From contig JAATGI010000350.1 of the NCBI GenBank assembly GCA_015654725.1, forward strand, positions 1 through 14,265: a DNA stretch of 14,265 nucleotides, read 5' to 3'. This DNA comes from Rhodospirillales bacterium (GTDB taxonomy: Bacteria > Pseudomonadota > Alphaproteobacteria > ATCC43930 > CGMCC-115725). The notes beneath the pieces were generated by a model. The model did not search any database, was not told the origin of the DNA, and saw nothing but the letters and a program-made list of their open reading frames with translations. Positions 1 through 8,100 of the stretch are shown piece after piece. Position numbers and translations under genes: made by a program. Each line of letters starts with the position of its first letter. Position 1 is the stretch's first letter.

Positions 1-2589
1 GGTCGAATGCTGGAAACGGGGACCGAAACCGATGCAGGTGGCGGCACGGGTTTTGTCGCGGATGCGCGCGCGCACCGTGGTCAGCGTCTGTGTATGTTCC
101 TCGTTGCGCTCGATATAGGCCAACAGCGCCACGTAATCGCCAGCCTGTACGCGGCCGAAATGGCTTTTCAGATAGCCGGGCAGCGTGTTGTGGCGGCCAA
201 GCTCGGCGGCGTTGCGTGGATCGGCATAGAGGGCCAAGCCGTTCTCGCGAAACACCGGCTCCTCTTTCGGGAGGCGATGCGATTTCTCGTATTCCTCCGT
301 CAGCGCGCTGGTCTTTTGCTTGCTCGCCTCGACATCCGGCTGGTCGAACGGGTCGATGCCAATGATCGCGCCGGCCACGGCGGTGGCGATTTCCCAGCGC
401 AAGAATTCCTGGCCGATGTGCCAGACATCCTTCACGCGGATCCGCGCGACCGGATGGCCGGCCCGTTCCAGCGCGGCCATCGCCTCGCGCTGCGATCGGT
501 TGGCGTGCCCGTCAAGCTCCAGATAGGCGAAGAACCGATCGCTTCCGTAGCACTCCGGCGGGGCAAGCGGTTCGTCGGCCAACGGGATCAGTCCGCGCCC
601 GCGCTTTCCCGTACTCTCCGCCAAAAGCTGTTCGAGCCATGCGCCGAGATCGGCGATCCATGGTGAGGCAACGATAGTCACCTTGTCGCGGCCGAAGCGC
701 GTCGCCGCGACGCCCATCGCGATCCCGAGCTGTACGCCCGGATTCTCCGCCGGCGGCACATCAGGACCGCAGGCTCGCTCCATCGACCGCGTTGTTTCGA
801 GTAAGCGTTTGATATCGAGTCCCAAGGCCGCCGCCGGCACCAGGCCGAACTTCGACAGCACCGAATAACGCCCGCCGATCGAGGGCACGCCATAAAAAAT
901 ATGGGCGAAGCGCAGTTGTTTGGCACGTCGCTCCAGCGAGGAACCGGGGTCGGTCACCGCGACGAAATGTTCGCCGGCCTTGTCCTTCCCTCGCGCCGCC
1001 CCGACTCGATCGAGGAAATAATCCATGAAGATGTTGGGCTCCAACGTGCCGCCGGATTTCGACGAGACGATGAACAGCGTGTTGGGAAGATCGACCGCCC
1101 GTTCGATCGCCTTGATCTGCGCGGGATCGGTGCTGTCGAGCATGTGGAAGCGCGGCCATCCGGCCTGCCGCTCAAACGTCTCGCCCAACACTTCCGGACC
1201 CAGGCTCGACCCTCCCATCCCGAGCAGGACGAGATCGGTGAATCTGCGCTGCTTCACTTCCTTCGCGAAACCCCGTAGCCGCTCGATATCGGCCAGCTCC
1301 TGCTCCACCACGTGGAGCCAGCCAAGCCATTTGTCCTCGTCCGTCCCGCTCCATAGCGATTTGTCGCCGGCCCAAAGCCGCCGAATGCGTCCGTCTTTGC
1401 GCCAGACCTCGAGTTCCGCGTCGAAGGCGGTCTTCATATCCGGTGAGCCCGGCGCGATTTCAAGGCCGGCGCGCTCGCCCTCGATCAGCAAGCGTCTTTG
1501 CCGCGCGATGGCGCCGAACAGTTTGTCGAATGCGTCCGCGAATTGTTGCACGCCATCCGCGACCAATTCATCTGTGACTTCCTTCAGCGAGAGATCGAGT
1601 TGCTCCAACTCGGCGAGCAAGGCGCGGGCGCCCGCGCCATCTTGTTCGATGGCGTCGGCCGTCGCCTTACCGTGGTCGCGGAAAGCGTCCATCGTCGCCG
1701 GCGGGATCGTGTCCACGGTGTCGCTGCCGATCAGCGCCTCGACATACATCGTGTCCTTGTAAGCCGGATTTTTTGTGCTGGTCGAGGCCCATAGCAAGCG
1801 CTGCGTCTTCGCACCGGCTGCCGCCAAAGTCTCCCAGCGCGGGCCAGAGAACAGCGCCTGGTAACGCACATAGGCGAGCTTCGCGCTGGCGATCGCCGCC
1901 TTGCCGCGCAACCGATCCGCCGCCTGCTTGTCACCGAGCTTGTCGAGCCGCTTGTCGATGGCGGTATCGATTCGGCTCACGAAAAAACTAGCGACGCTTG
2001 CGATCTTAGAGACATCGCCGCCGGCCCGCTTCAATTCCTCAAGACCGGCGATATAGGCTTCAACCACTTGCTCATAGACAGGAACCGAGAACAGCAAGGT
2101 GATGTTGATATTGAGCCCGCGAGCGATGAGTTGGTGGATAGCGGGAATGCCGGCCGGCGTCGCCGGCACCTTCACCATCAGATTGGGACGGTCCACCGCC
2201 GCCCACAGCCGCAGCGCTTCCGCTACGGTGGCTTCGGTATCGTTGGCCAGATAGGGCGAGCATTCCAGGCTGATATAACCGTCGCGGCCGTGTGTCTGCT
2301 CGTATACCGGGCGCAGCACCTCGGCGGCGGCCTTGATATCGGCGATCGCCAGATGCTCGTAGATCGCGGCGACGCCGTGGTCGCCTTGCGTTTGGAATTT
2401 TTTTAACGCGTCCGCGTACTCGTCGCTCTCGCCAATGGCTTTTTCGAAAATTGAGGGATTAGAGGTGACGCCCTTTAGTCCGTCTCGCTCGATCAACGTG
2501 CGCAACTCGCCCTTCTCGATCAGGCTGCGTTTCAAATAATCCAGCCAGGGCGATTGACCGCAGGCTTCGAGTTGATTCAGCGGATTCAT
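1..2589 (-). CDS. tal-pgi: Bifunctional transaldolase / glucose-6-phosphate isomerase, 3' end cut by window edge
   Basis: A cytoplasmic fusion enzyme. The transaldolase half moves a dihydroxyacetone unit between sugar phosphates in the non-oxidative pentose phosphate pathway; the isomerase half interconverts fructose 6-phosphate and glucose 6-phosphate. The frame stays open for 863 codons from the ATG at 2589 to base 1, with no stop in view; such fusions are usually about 950 residues, so roughly 90 are missing. Transaldolase signatures are GVTSNPSIFEK (residues 40-50) and NLMVKVPATPAG (136-147), where K140 is the expected Schiff-base lysine. From about residue 450 the isomerase half shows LGMGGSSLGPE (456-466), VSSKSGGTLEPN (508-519), GGRYSVLSKFG (572-582), ESTGKRGRG (658-666; E658 a likely catalytic base) and PFDQPDVEASK (747-757). 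All expected motifs are present, so both activities look intact. The start is supported by GGGAGG eight bases upstream and by the ATGA overlap with tkt, which implies one operon. Confidence 0.97.
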   Translation of the reverse strand, partial: MNPLNQLEACGQSPWLDYLKRSLIEKGELRTLIERDGLKGVTSNPSIFEKAIGESDEYADALKKFQTQGDHGVAAIYEHLAIADIKAAAEVLRPVYEQTHGRDGYISLECSPYLANDTEATVAEALRLWAAVDRPNLMVKVPATPAGIPAIHQLIARGLNINITLLFSVPVYEQVVEAYIAGLEELKRAGGDVSKIASVASFFVSRIDTAIDKRLDKLGDKQAADRLRGKAAIASAKLAYVRYQALFSGPRWETLAAAGAKTQRLLWASTSTKNPAYKDTMYVEALIGSDTVDTIPPATMDAFRDHGKATADAIEQDGAGARALLAELEQLDLSLKEVTDELVADGVQQFADAFDKLFGAIARQRRLLIEGERAGLEIAPGSPDMKTAFDAELEVWRKDGRIRRLWAGDKSLWSGTDEDKWLGWLHVVEQELADIERLRGFAKEVKQRRFTDLVLLGMGGSSLGPEVLGETFERQAGWPRFHMLDSTDPAQIKAIERAVDLPNTLFIVSSKSGGTLEPNIFMDYFLDRVGAARGKDKAGEHFVAVTDPGSSLERRAKQLRFAHIFYGVPSIGGRYSVLSKFGLVPAAALGLDIKRLLETTRSMERACGPDVPPAENPGVQLGIAMGVAATRFGRDKVTIVASPWIADLGAWLEQLLAESTGKRGRGLIPLADEPLAPPECYGSDRFFAYLELDGHANRSQREAMAALERAGHPVARIRVKDVWHIGQEFLRWEIATAVAGAIIGIDPFDQPDVEASKQKTSALTEEYEKSHRLPKEEPVFRENGLALYADPRNAAELGRHNTLPGYLKSHFGRVQAGDYVALLAYIERNEEHTQTLTTVRARIRDKTRAATCIGFGPRFQHST

Positions 2590-2603
2590 GGCGTCAACCT
2601 CCC
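2586..2603 (-). promoter_or_regulatory. Stop-start overlap (ATGA) with ribosome binding site coupling tkt to tal-pgi
   Basis: The tkt stop TGA (2588-2586) shares bases with the tal-pgi start ATG (2589-2587) in an ATGA overlap. A GGGAGG Shine-Dalgarno sequence (2603-2598) lies inside the last tkt codons, with eight bases to the ATG. This arrangement is typical of translational coupling and fixes the tal-pgi start. Confidence 0.85.
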
Positions 2604-4724
2604 AGATTTCGCGATCTGGCCCTTGGCGGCGGCGAGCACCTTTTCCGGCGCGAAGCCGAACTTTGCCATCACATCCTTGATCGGAGCGGACGCGCCGAAA
2701 CTACGCATACCGATCCTGGTGCCGGCATGACCGACATAGCGGTCCCAACCGATCACCGAACCCGCCTCGACCGATACGCGCGCCGTGATCTCGGGCGGTA
2801 ACACGTTGTCGCGATAGGCCTGATCCTGCTGCTCAAACAATTCCCAAGACGGCATGCTGACGACGCGCGCCGAAATGCCCTCTTTCTTGAGCGTATCAAA
2901 GGCGGAAACGCAAAGCGCGATCTCGCTGCCGGTGCCGATCAAGATTACCGCCGGTTTGTTGTTTTCGGCGTCGGCCATGACATAAGCGCCGCGCGCGACG
3001 CCTTCGGCCGAAGCAAAGCGCGTGCGATCGAAGGTCGGGAGCGGCTGGCGGGTCAGTACCAGGCAGACGGGCTGGTGCTTCAATCCGATAATGACGCGCC
3101 AGGCCTCCACCACTTCGCCAGCGTCGGCGGGCCGCAGCGTGATGAGGCCGGGAATTCCGCGCAGCGCCAGTAGTTGTTCAACCGGCTGATGCGTCGGACC
3201 ATATTCGCCGAGGCCGCTCGAATCATGAGTGAAGATGTGAACGACCGGGAGCTCCATCAACGCGCTCAAGCGGATCGCCGGCTTCATATAGTCGGAAAAA
3301 ATCAGGAAGGTCGAACCGTAGGCCCGGATATTGGACAAGGCGAGCCCGTTCACGACCGCGCCCATCGCGTGCTCGCGAATCCCGAAATGCAGATTGCGGC
3401 CGCCAAACTTGTCGGCCTCGAAATCTCCGGCACCTTCGAAAATAAGGTTCGTCTTGGTCGATGGCGAGAGGTCGGCCGCCCCCCCGATGAGCCAAGGATA
3501 ACGCGCCGCGACAGCGTTCAACACCTTCGCCGAGGAATCACGACTGGCGATGCCCTTCGGATCGGCGGGAAATCGGGGCAGGTCCGCATCCCAACCATCG
3601 GGCGGTTCGCGCTTCTGCATGCGATCGAGCTCGCCCGCGAGGTCGGGGAACTTGGTCCGGTATGAAGCGAACCGAGCCGTCCAGCTTTCACGAAGTTGCT
3701 GCCCGCGCTCGCCGATGCCGGCGCGAAAATGTTCGCGTACGCCATCCGGCACGAGAAATTTGGCATCCTCGGGCCAGCCATAGAAGCGCTTGGCGAGACG
3801 GACTTCCTCGATGCCAAGCGGCTCGCCATGGGCGGCGCTGGTATCCTGCTTATGCGGCGCGCCGTAGCCGATATGGCTGTCGACAATGATCAGGGTCGGC
3901 ACGTCTTTAGCGCGGCGGAAGCTCTCAATCGCTTCGGCGATCCGCGCCACGTCGTTGGCGTCGCCAACCCGCTCGACATTCCAGCCGTAGGCCAAAAACC
4001 GCGCCGCGATATCGTCGCTCAAGGCGAGATCGGTGTGGCCCTCGATGGTTATGCGATTGCTGTCATAGATCCAGCACAGGTTCCCGAGCATGAGATGGCC
4101 CGTGAGCGAGGCCGCTTCGCTGGATATACCTTCCATCATGTCGCCATCGCCGCATATCGCATAGACGTTGTAATCGAACAGCGCGAAATCCGGCCGGTTG
4201 AAGTGCTTCGCCAGCCAGCGGGATGCCATCGCCATGCCGACGCTCATCCCGCAACCCTGGCCCAGCGGGCCGGTTGTCGCCTCAACGCCGGGGGTCAGAC
4301 CATATTCGGGATGGCCGGGGCATTTGCTGTCGAGTTGACGAAAGCGCTCGATGTCGTCGAGCGACACCCCGGTCACGCCGGCGAGATGCAGCATCGCGTA
4401 AAGCAGCATCGAGGCATGTCCGTTCGACAGTACAAATCGGTCGCGATTCGGCCAGGCTGGGTCTTGCGGATCGAAGCGCAGAAAATTCTGCCACAGCGTG
4501 TAAGCAACCGGCGCCAAGCCCATCGGCGCGCCGGGATGGCCCGAATTGGCCTGCTGCACCGCGTCCATGGCCAAAGTCCGGATGGTGTTGATACAGAGCC
4601 CGTCGATCGAACCTGCGGGCGAATTTCGTGTCCCGCCGCCGCGGCTCGATTTTTGCCGTTGGGACGCCGCCCTTTCCACCGTGCCGAGGGCCGTAGTGTC
4701 TTCGGCGTTATCTCGATCGGCCAT
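2586..4724 (-). CDS. tkt: Transketolase
   Basis: A thiamine-diphosphate enzyme of the cytoplasm that transfers two-carbon ketol units between sugar phosphates in the pentose phosphate pathway (and in the Calvin cycle where present). The 712-residue product has SGHPGAPMG (61-69), NGHASMLLYAMLH (101-113), GPLGQG (152-157) and the diphosphate-binding motif from GDGDMMEG (192-199) to the Asn of DSN (221-223). In the second half are DLSPSTKTN (418-426), FGIREHAMG (447-455; E451 is the expected cofactor-activating glutamate) and FTHDSSGLGEYGPTHQP (498-514). The protein is longer than typical transketolases (about 660-670) because conserved sequence begins only near residue 45; the preceding stretch is polar and low in complexity. 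The ATG at 4724 is favoured by a strong GGAGGA just upstream; an in-frame GTG at codon 16 is the only obvious alternative. It is the first gene of the leftward operon with tal-pgi and is transcribed divergently from ndvB. Confidence 0.97.
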   Translation of the reverse strand: MADRDNAEDTTALGTVERAASQRQKSSRGGGTRNSPAGSIDGLCINTIRTLAMDAVQQANSGHPGAPMGLAPVAYTLWQNFLRFDPQDPAWPNRDRFVLSNGHASMLLYAMLHLAGVTGVSLDDIERFRQLDSKCPGHPEYGLTPGVEATTGPLGQGCGMSVGMAMASRWLAKHFNRPDFALFDYNVYAICGDGDMMEGISSEAASLTGHLMLGNLCWIYDSNRITIEGHTDLALSDDIAARFLAYGWNVERVGDANDVARIAEAIESFRRAKDVPTLIIVDSHIGYGAPHKQDTSAAHGEPLGIEEVRLAKRFYGWPEDAKFLVPDGVREHFRAGIGERGQQLRESWTARFASYRTKFPDLAGELDRMQKREPPDGWDADLPRFPADPKGIASRDSSAKVLNAVAARYPWLIGGAADLSPSTKTNLIFEGAGDFEADKFGGRNLHFGIREHAMGAVVNGLALSNIRAYGSTFLIFSDYMKPAIRLSALMELPVVHIFTHDSSGLGEYGPTHQPVEQLLALRGIPGLITLRPADAGEVVEAWRVIIGLKHQPVCLVLTRQPLPTFDRTRFASAEGVARGAYVMADAENNKPAVILIGTGSEIALCVSAFDTLKKEGISARVVSMPSWELFEQQDQAYRDNVLPPEITARVSVEAGSVIGWDRYVGHAGTRIGMRSFGASAPIKDVMAKFGFAPEKVLAAAKGQIAKSGRLTP

Positions 4725-4726
4725 GC

Positions 4727-4733
4727 TTCCTCC
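4727..4733 (-). promoter_or_regulatory. Ribosome binding site of tkt
   Basis: On the minus strand GGAGGAA lies directly upstream of the ATG at 4724. It supports this start and therefore the unusual N-terminal extension of the transketolase. The spacing is short, about four bases from GGAGG. Confidence 0.7.
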
Positions 4734-4789
4734 GTGGTGCCAACACCGTTGAAGCGACGCTGTCGGCGGAAGCTGCCATCCGGGTTGAA

Positions 4790-4812
4790 CCCAATCTCAA
4801 CGCGAGATTAGG
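4790..4812 (-). repeat. Small hairpin in the presumed tkt leader
   Basis: AATCTC (4793-4798) and GAGATT (4804-4809) form a perfect 6-bp stem around a 5-base loop. Two further G-C pairs follow after one mismatch (4790-4791 with 4811-4812). The hairpin lies 66-88 bases upstream of the tkt ATG, within the mRNA leader if the candidate promoter at 4875-4880 is used. It has no U-run on the tkt side, so it does not look like a terminator. A chance palindrome is possible. Confidence 0.3.
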
Positions 4813-4874
4813 CCCTGGCCGCAGCCGGGTCGGCAGCGCTCAAAATGGGAACGCGCCGGGCAGCAATTTGGTTC

Positions 4875-4880
4875 ATTATA
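4875..4880 (-). promoter_or_regulatory. Candidate -10 box of the tkt/tal-pgi promoter
   Basis: On the minus strand 4880-4875 reads TATAAT, an exact match to the sigma-70-type -10 consensus, in the only A+T-rich patch of the intergenic region and oriented toward tkt. Transcription would start near 4868 and give a leader of about 144 bases. The -35 position (about 4898-4903) reads CAAATG and does not match TTGACA, so an activator or a different sigma factor may be needed, or the match may be chance. Confidence 0.4.
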
Positions 4881-4939
4881 TAGCTTCGCATATGGGGCAT
4901 TTGCTCACGCCGATCATAAGCGACCGCTGACACGTAACC

Positions 4940-5031
4940 GCAGCCTCGGAAACTACTCATTTCAGGCCGCCGCAACGACCCATTCGATCCGAACCGCCGA
5001 ACTCGCCCGCCTGCGTAGTTTCCGAGGCTGC
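4940..5031. repeat. Perfect 17-bp inverted repeat with 58-bp spacer
   Basis: GCAGCCTCGGAAACTAC at 4940-4956 is the exact reverse complement of 5015-5031. After one mismatch, two more pairs extend the stem inward (4958-4959 with 5012-5013). The spacer contains a small TTCG-ATC-CGAA palindrome at 4983-4993. There is no adjacent T-run on either side, so it is not a standard intrinsic terminator. It could be a paired regulator-binding site, a cruciform or RNA stem, or a small palindromic repeat element. The arm match is seen directly; the function is unknown. Confidence 0.8.
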
Positions 5032-5082
5032 CGGCCTCGCCGCTTCGGACGCTATCGTCCCAACGATGAACGCGGCGACCGA

Positions 5083-5099
5083 GCGGATCGCATATCCGC
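5083..5099. repeat. 17-base palindrome upstream of ndvB
   Basis: GCGGAT (5083-5088) and ATCCGC (5094-5099) are perfect inverted repeats around a 5-base centre, 55 bases before the ndvB ATG. The size and symmetry suit a dimeric regulator operator, or a short hairpin in the ndvB leader. I do not recognise the sequence as a known operator. Confidence 0.3.
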
Positions 5100-5143
5100 G
5101 TAAAGCCATGGAATCCTTACCTTTTCCCACCAACCAACGCAGC

Positions 5144-5148
5144 GGGGA
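5144..5148 (+). promoter_or_regulatory. Ribosome binding site of ndvB
   Basis: GGGGA at 5144-5148 sits six bases before the ATG at 5155. The reading frame is closed by an in-frame TAA at 5101-5103, and no ATG, GTG or TTG occurs in frame between that stop and 5155, so this ATG is the first possible start. Confidence 0.6.
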
Positions 5149-5154
5149 CGGTGG

Positions 5155-8100
5155 ATGAGCTTGCAACCCTATAAGCGCGCGGTTCCGACGCCGAGCATTT
5201 CCTTGGACGATGACGGCGACGCGCTCGCGCAAACATCCAGCCGGGCCAAGCTGGGCGCAAAATTTCACGACGCGATCAGGGGCATTTCCAGACCTTGGTT
5301 GGCGGCTTCCCCTCGGGCCCACGACGAGCCGATCCGCGCGGAGCTCTTCAGTATCGAGCGGCTTGAGCAGCACGCCGAGAGCCTCGCGGCCGCGCAACAC
5401 GCGACGTCGAAGCCGACGGCCGATCGACGGTTGGAGACGCGTCTTCGGGATAACGACCGAGCCTTGCGCGCGGCGTATTACGCAACCGTGGCGGCTGTCC
5501 GCGAAGAACGCGCCGCAACACCGGCGGCGGATTGGCTGGTCGATAATTTTTACCTGGTCGAGGAGCAGGTCCGGGAGATCCAGACCGATCTCCCGTCCGG
5601 CTTCCATCGCCAGTTGCCCAAACTGATTGACGGACCGCTCAGGGGGTATCCGCGCGTGTTTGGGCTGGCCTGGGCCTTCGTCGCGCATACCGACAGCCGC
5701 TTCGATCCGCAAATGCTGTGCCGGTTCGTGCGCGCCTATCAGCATGTTCAGCCGCTGACAATCGGCGAGTTATGGGCGGTCGCGATCACATTACGGGTCG
5801 TGTTGGTGGAGAATTTGCGGCGGTTGGCCGAGGACATCGTAAATTACCAAACAGCCCGTCAGGAGGCCAACGATCTGGCCGACCGGCTGTTGGGCGTCGG
5901 CGGCCGAGAGTCCGAGCCGGCGGACACGGTGTTGCGACACGGGCAAGGACCATTGCCGACGGCGTTCGCGGTTCAGCTCGTCCAGCGGCTGCGCGATCAG
6001 GATCCAAGAGTCATGCCGGCGCTGCACTGGCTGGACGAACGCTTGGCGGCCCAGGGAACCACCCCCGACGGCATCGTCCACGAGGAACAGCAACGTCAAG
6101 GCGCGGCGAACGTGACGATCCGCAACGTCATCACCAGCATGCGCCTGATGTCCGCGATCGATTGGCGGGGGCTGTTCGAGAGCGTCAGTCCGGTTGACGC
6201 GATATTGCGCGCGGACAGCGATTTCGCCGCACTCGATTTCCCAACGCGGGATTTATATCGGCGCGCGATCGAAGAGCTGGCGCGAGGCTCGACGCACCCG
6301 GAAAACGAGGTGGCTCGGCTGGCGCTGCTGGCCGCCCAGCGCGCTGGAGAAGCGGCCGAAAGCAAGGACGGCGCGATGTCGGCGCGCGAGCAAGACCCCG
6401 GGTATTACCTTATCGGCAAAGGGCGTCTGTCGTTCGAGCGGGAACTTGGATTTCGCGTTCCGGTGAAGGAATGGCTCACCCGCGCGAATGCGTTCATCGG
6501 GATTTCGGGATATCTCGGCGCGATCGCGATCATCACCGCCCTGATCGTCGCGATGATATTGTACTGGGTCACGGTGCCGGGAGGCAGTTGGGCTTACTGC
6601 GGGCTTGGCCTTCTCGCGCTGCTGCCGGCGTCGGACGCGGCCATGGCGTTGGTGAATTGCGGCGCCACCAATCGCTTCGGCGCGATCACGCTGCCGAGCC
6701 TCGAACTTTCCGCCGGCGTGCCGTCGAGCCTGCGCACCATGGTCGTCATGCCCACGCTTTTGACGTCGCGCCTCGCCATCGCGTCGCAGATCGAGCGGCT
6801 GGAGGTTCACCATCTGGCGAACGCCGATGGCGACCTCTGCTTCGCGCTGCTTTCCGATTGGACCGACTCCGCCACCGAAAGCGCGCCGGGCGACGACGAG
6901 TTGCTCGCCGCTGCCGCCGAGGGGATCGCCGGCTTGAATCGGCGCCATGGGCCGGCCCCGGCCGGTGATCGGTTCCTCCTGCTTCATCGTCGCCGGCTTT
7001 GGAACGACGGACAAAAAAAATGGATCGGATGGGAACGCAAGCGCGGCAAGTTGCACGAGTTCAATCGCTTGCTGCGCGGCGCCACCGACACGAATTTTAT
7101 CGCGGCCGATGCCCACTCGCCGACCGTGCCCGCCGGCGTCCGCTACGTCATTATCCTCGATGCCGATACGCGATTGCCGCGGGGCGCCGCCAAACGCCTG
7201 ATCGGGAAAATGGCGCATCCGCTGAACCGTCCGATGCTGGATCCACATTCCCACCGCGTCATCGAGGGTTACGCGGTGCTTCAGCCGCGGGTCACGCCCT
7301 CAATGCCGACCGGCCGGGAAGGATCGCTATTTCAGCGCGTCTTTTCGAGCACCAGCGGCATGGACCCCTATGCCTGCGCGGTCTCGGACGTCTACCAGGA
7401 TCTCTTCGGCGAAGGCTCGTATTGCGGCAAGGGAATCTACGATGTGGATGTCTTTGAAGCCGCGCTCGCCGGCAGGATTCCTGAGAACACGCTCCTCAGT
7501 CACGACCTGCTGGAAGGTATCTTCGCTCGGGCCGGACTGGTATCCGACATCGAAGTCATCGACGAGTTTCCGGCACGTTACGATGTCGCCGTGTCGCGCC
7601 AGTATCGCTGGGCGCGTGGCGATTGGCAGTTGCTGCCTTGGATTCTCGGTCGCGGACGAACCTCGAACGGCGACCGACATTCTCGCGCCATCCCGCTCGT
7701 TGGCCGCTGGAAAATGATCGACAATCTGCGCCGGTCTTTGTCGGCGCCGGTCGGATTCCTAGCTTTGCTGGGCGGGTGGACATTGCCGCTCGGCTCCGCG
7801 GCGCTGTGGAGCGCATTCATTGTCGCCGCGATCGCGATACCGGCGCTGCTTCCCTTTCTGACCGGCATCGTGCCGCGACGGCCCGGGCTTTCGATGCGAA
7901 TCCATCTGCGGGCGATTGGTACGGACCTCAGGCTCGCGCTATCGCAAATCTTGCTCCTGGTGACATTTCTGGCGCATCAAGCCTGGACCATGTCCGACGC
8001 AATCCTGCGGACGCTCTTTCGCCTGATCGTGTCGCGGCGGAATCTGCTCGAATGGGTCACCGCCGCCCAGGCGAAGGTCAGTCCACGGCTCGAACTCGCG

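Larger units (their letters stand above)
4725..5154. other. Divergent intergenic control region between tkt and ndvB
   Basis: A stretch of 430 bases with no confident gene separates the two divergent start codons. It has an A+T-rich patch around 4863-4920, unusual in this GC-rich DNA and the likeliest place for promoters of both operons. It also holds a hairpin near tkt (4790-4812), a perfect 17-bp inverted repeat (4940-4956 with 5015-5031) and a 17-base palindrome (5083-5099) near ndvB. Two tiny ORFs start from the CCATGG palindrome at 5106-5111, one on each strand (50 codons leftward, 16 codons rightward); neither is convincing. No clear plus-strand promoter for ndvB could be matched. No terminator is expected here because both flanking genes read outward. 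Confidence 0.8.

Noticed and set aside
3696..4811. Open frame of 371 codons on the plus strand, antisense to tkt
   Set aside because: It lies almost wholly opposite a well-supported transketolase gene, shows no recognisable domain, and long antisense frames are common in GC-rich genes.
4957..5745. Full 262-codon minus-strand frame starting inside ndvB and reaching the intergenic region
   Set aside because: Most of it is antisense to the ndvB N-terminus. Only the last 50 codons lie in non-coding DNA, and those are discussed separately as a weak small-protein candidate.
6253..7254. Open frame of 333 codons on the minus strand inside ndvB
   Set aside because: It is antisense to the transferase region of ndvB, rich in Arg, Gly and Gln as expected for a shadow frame, and has no known motif.
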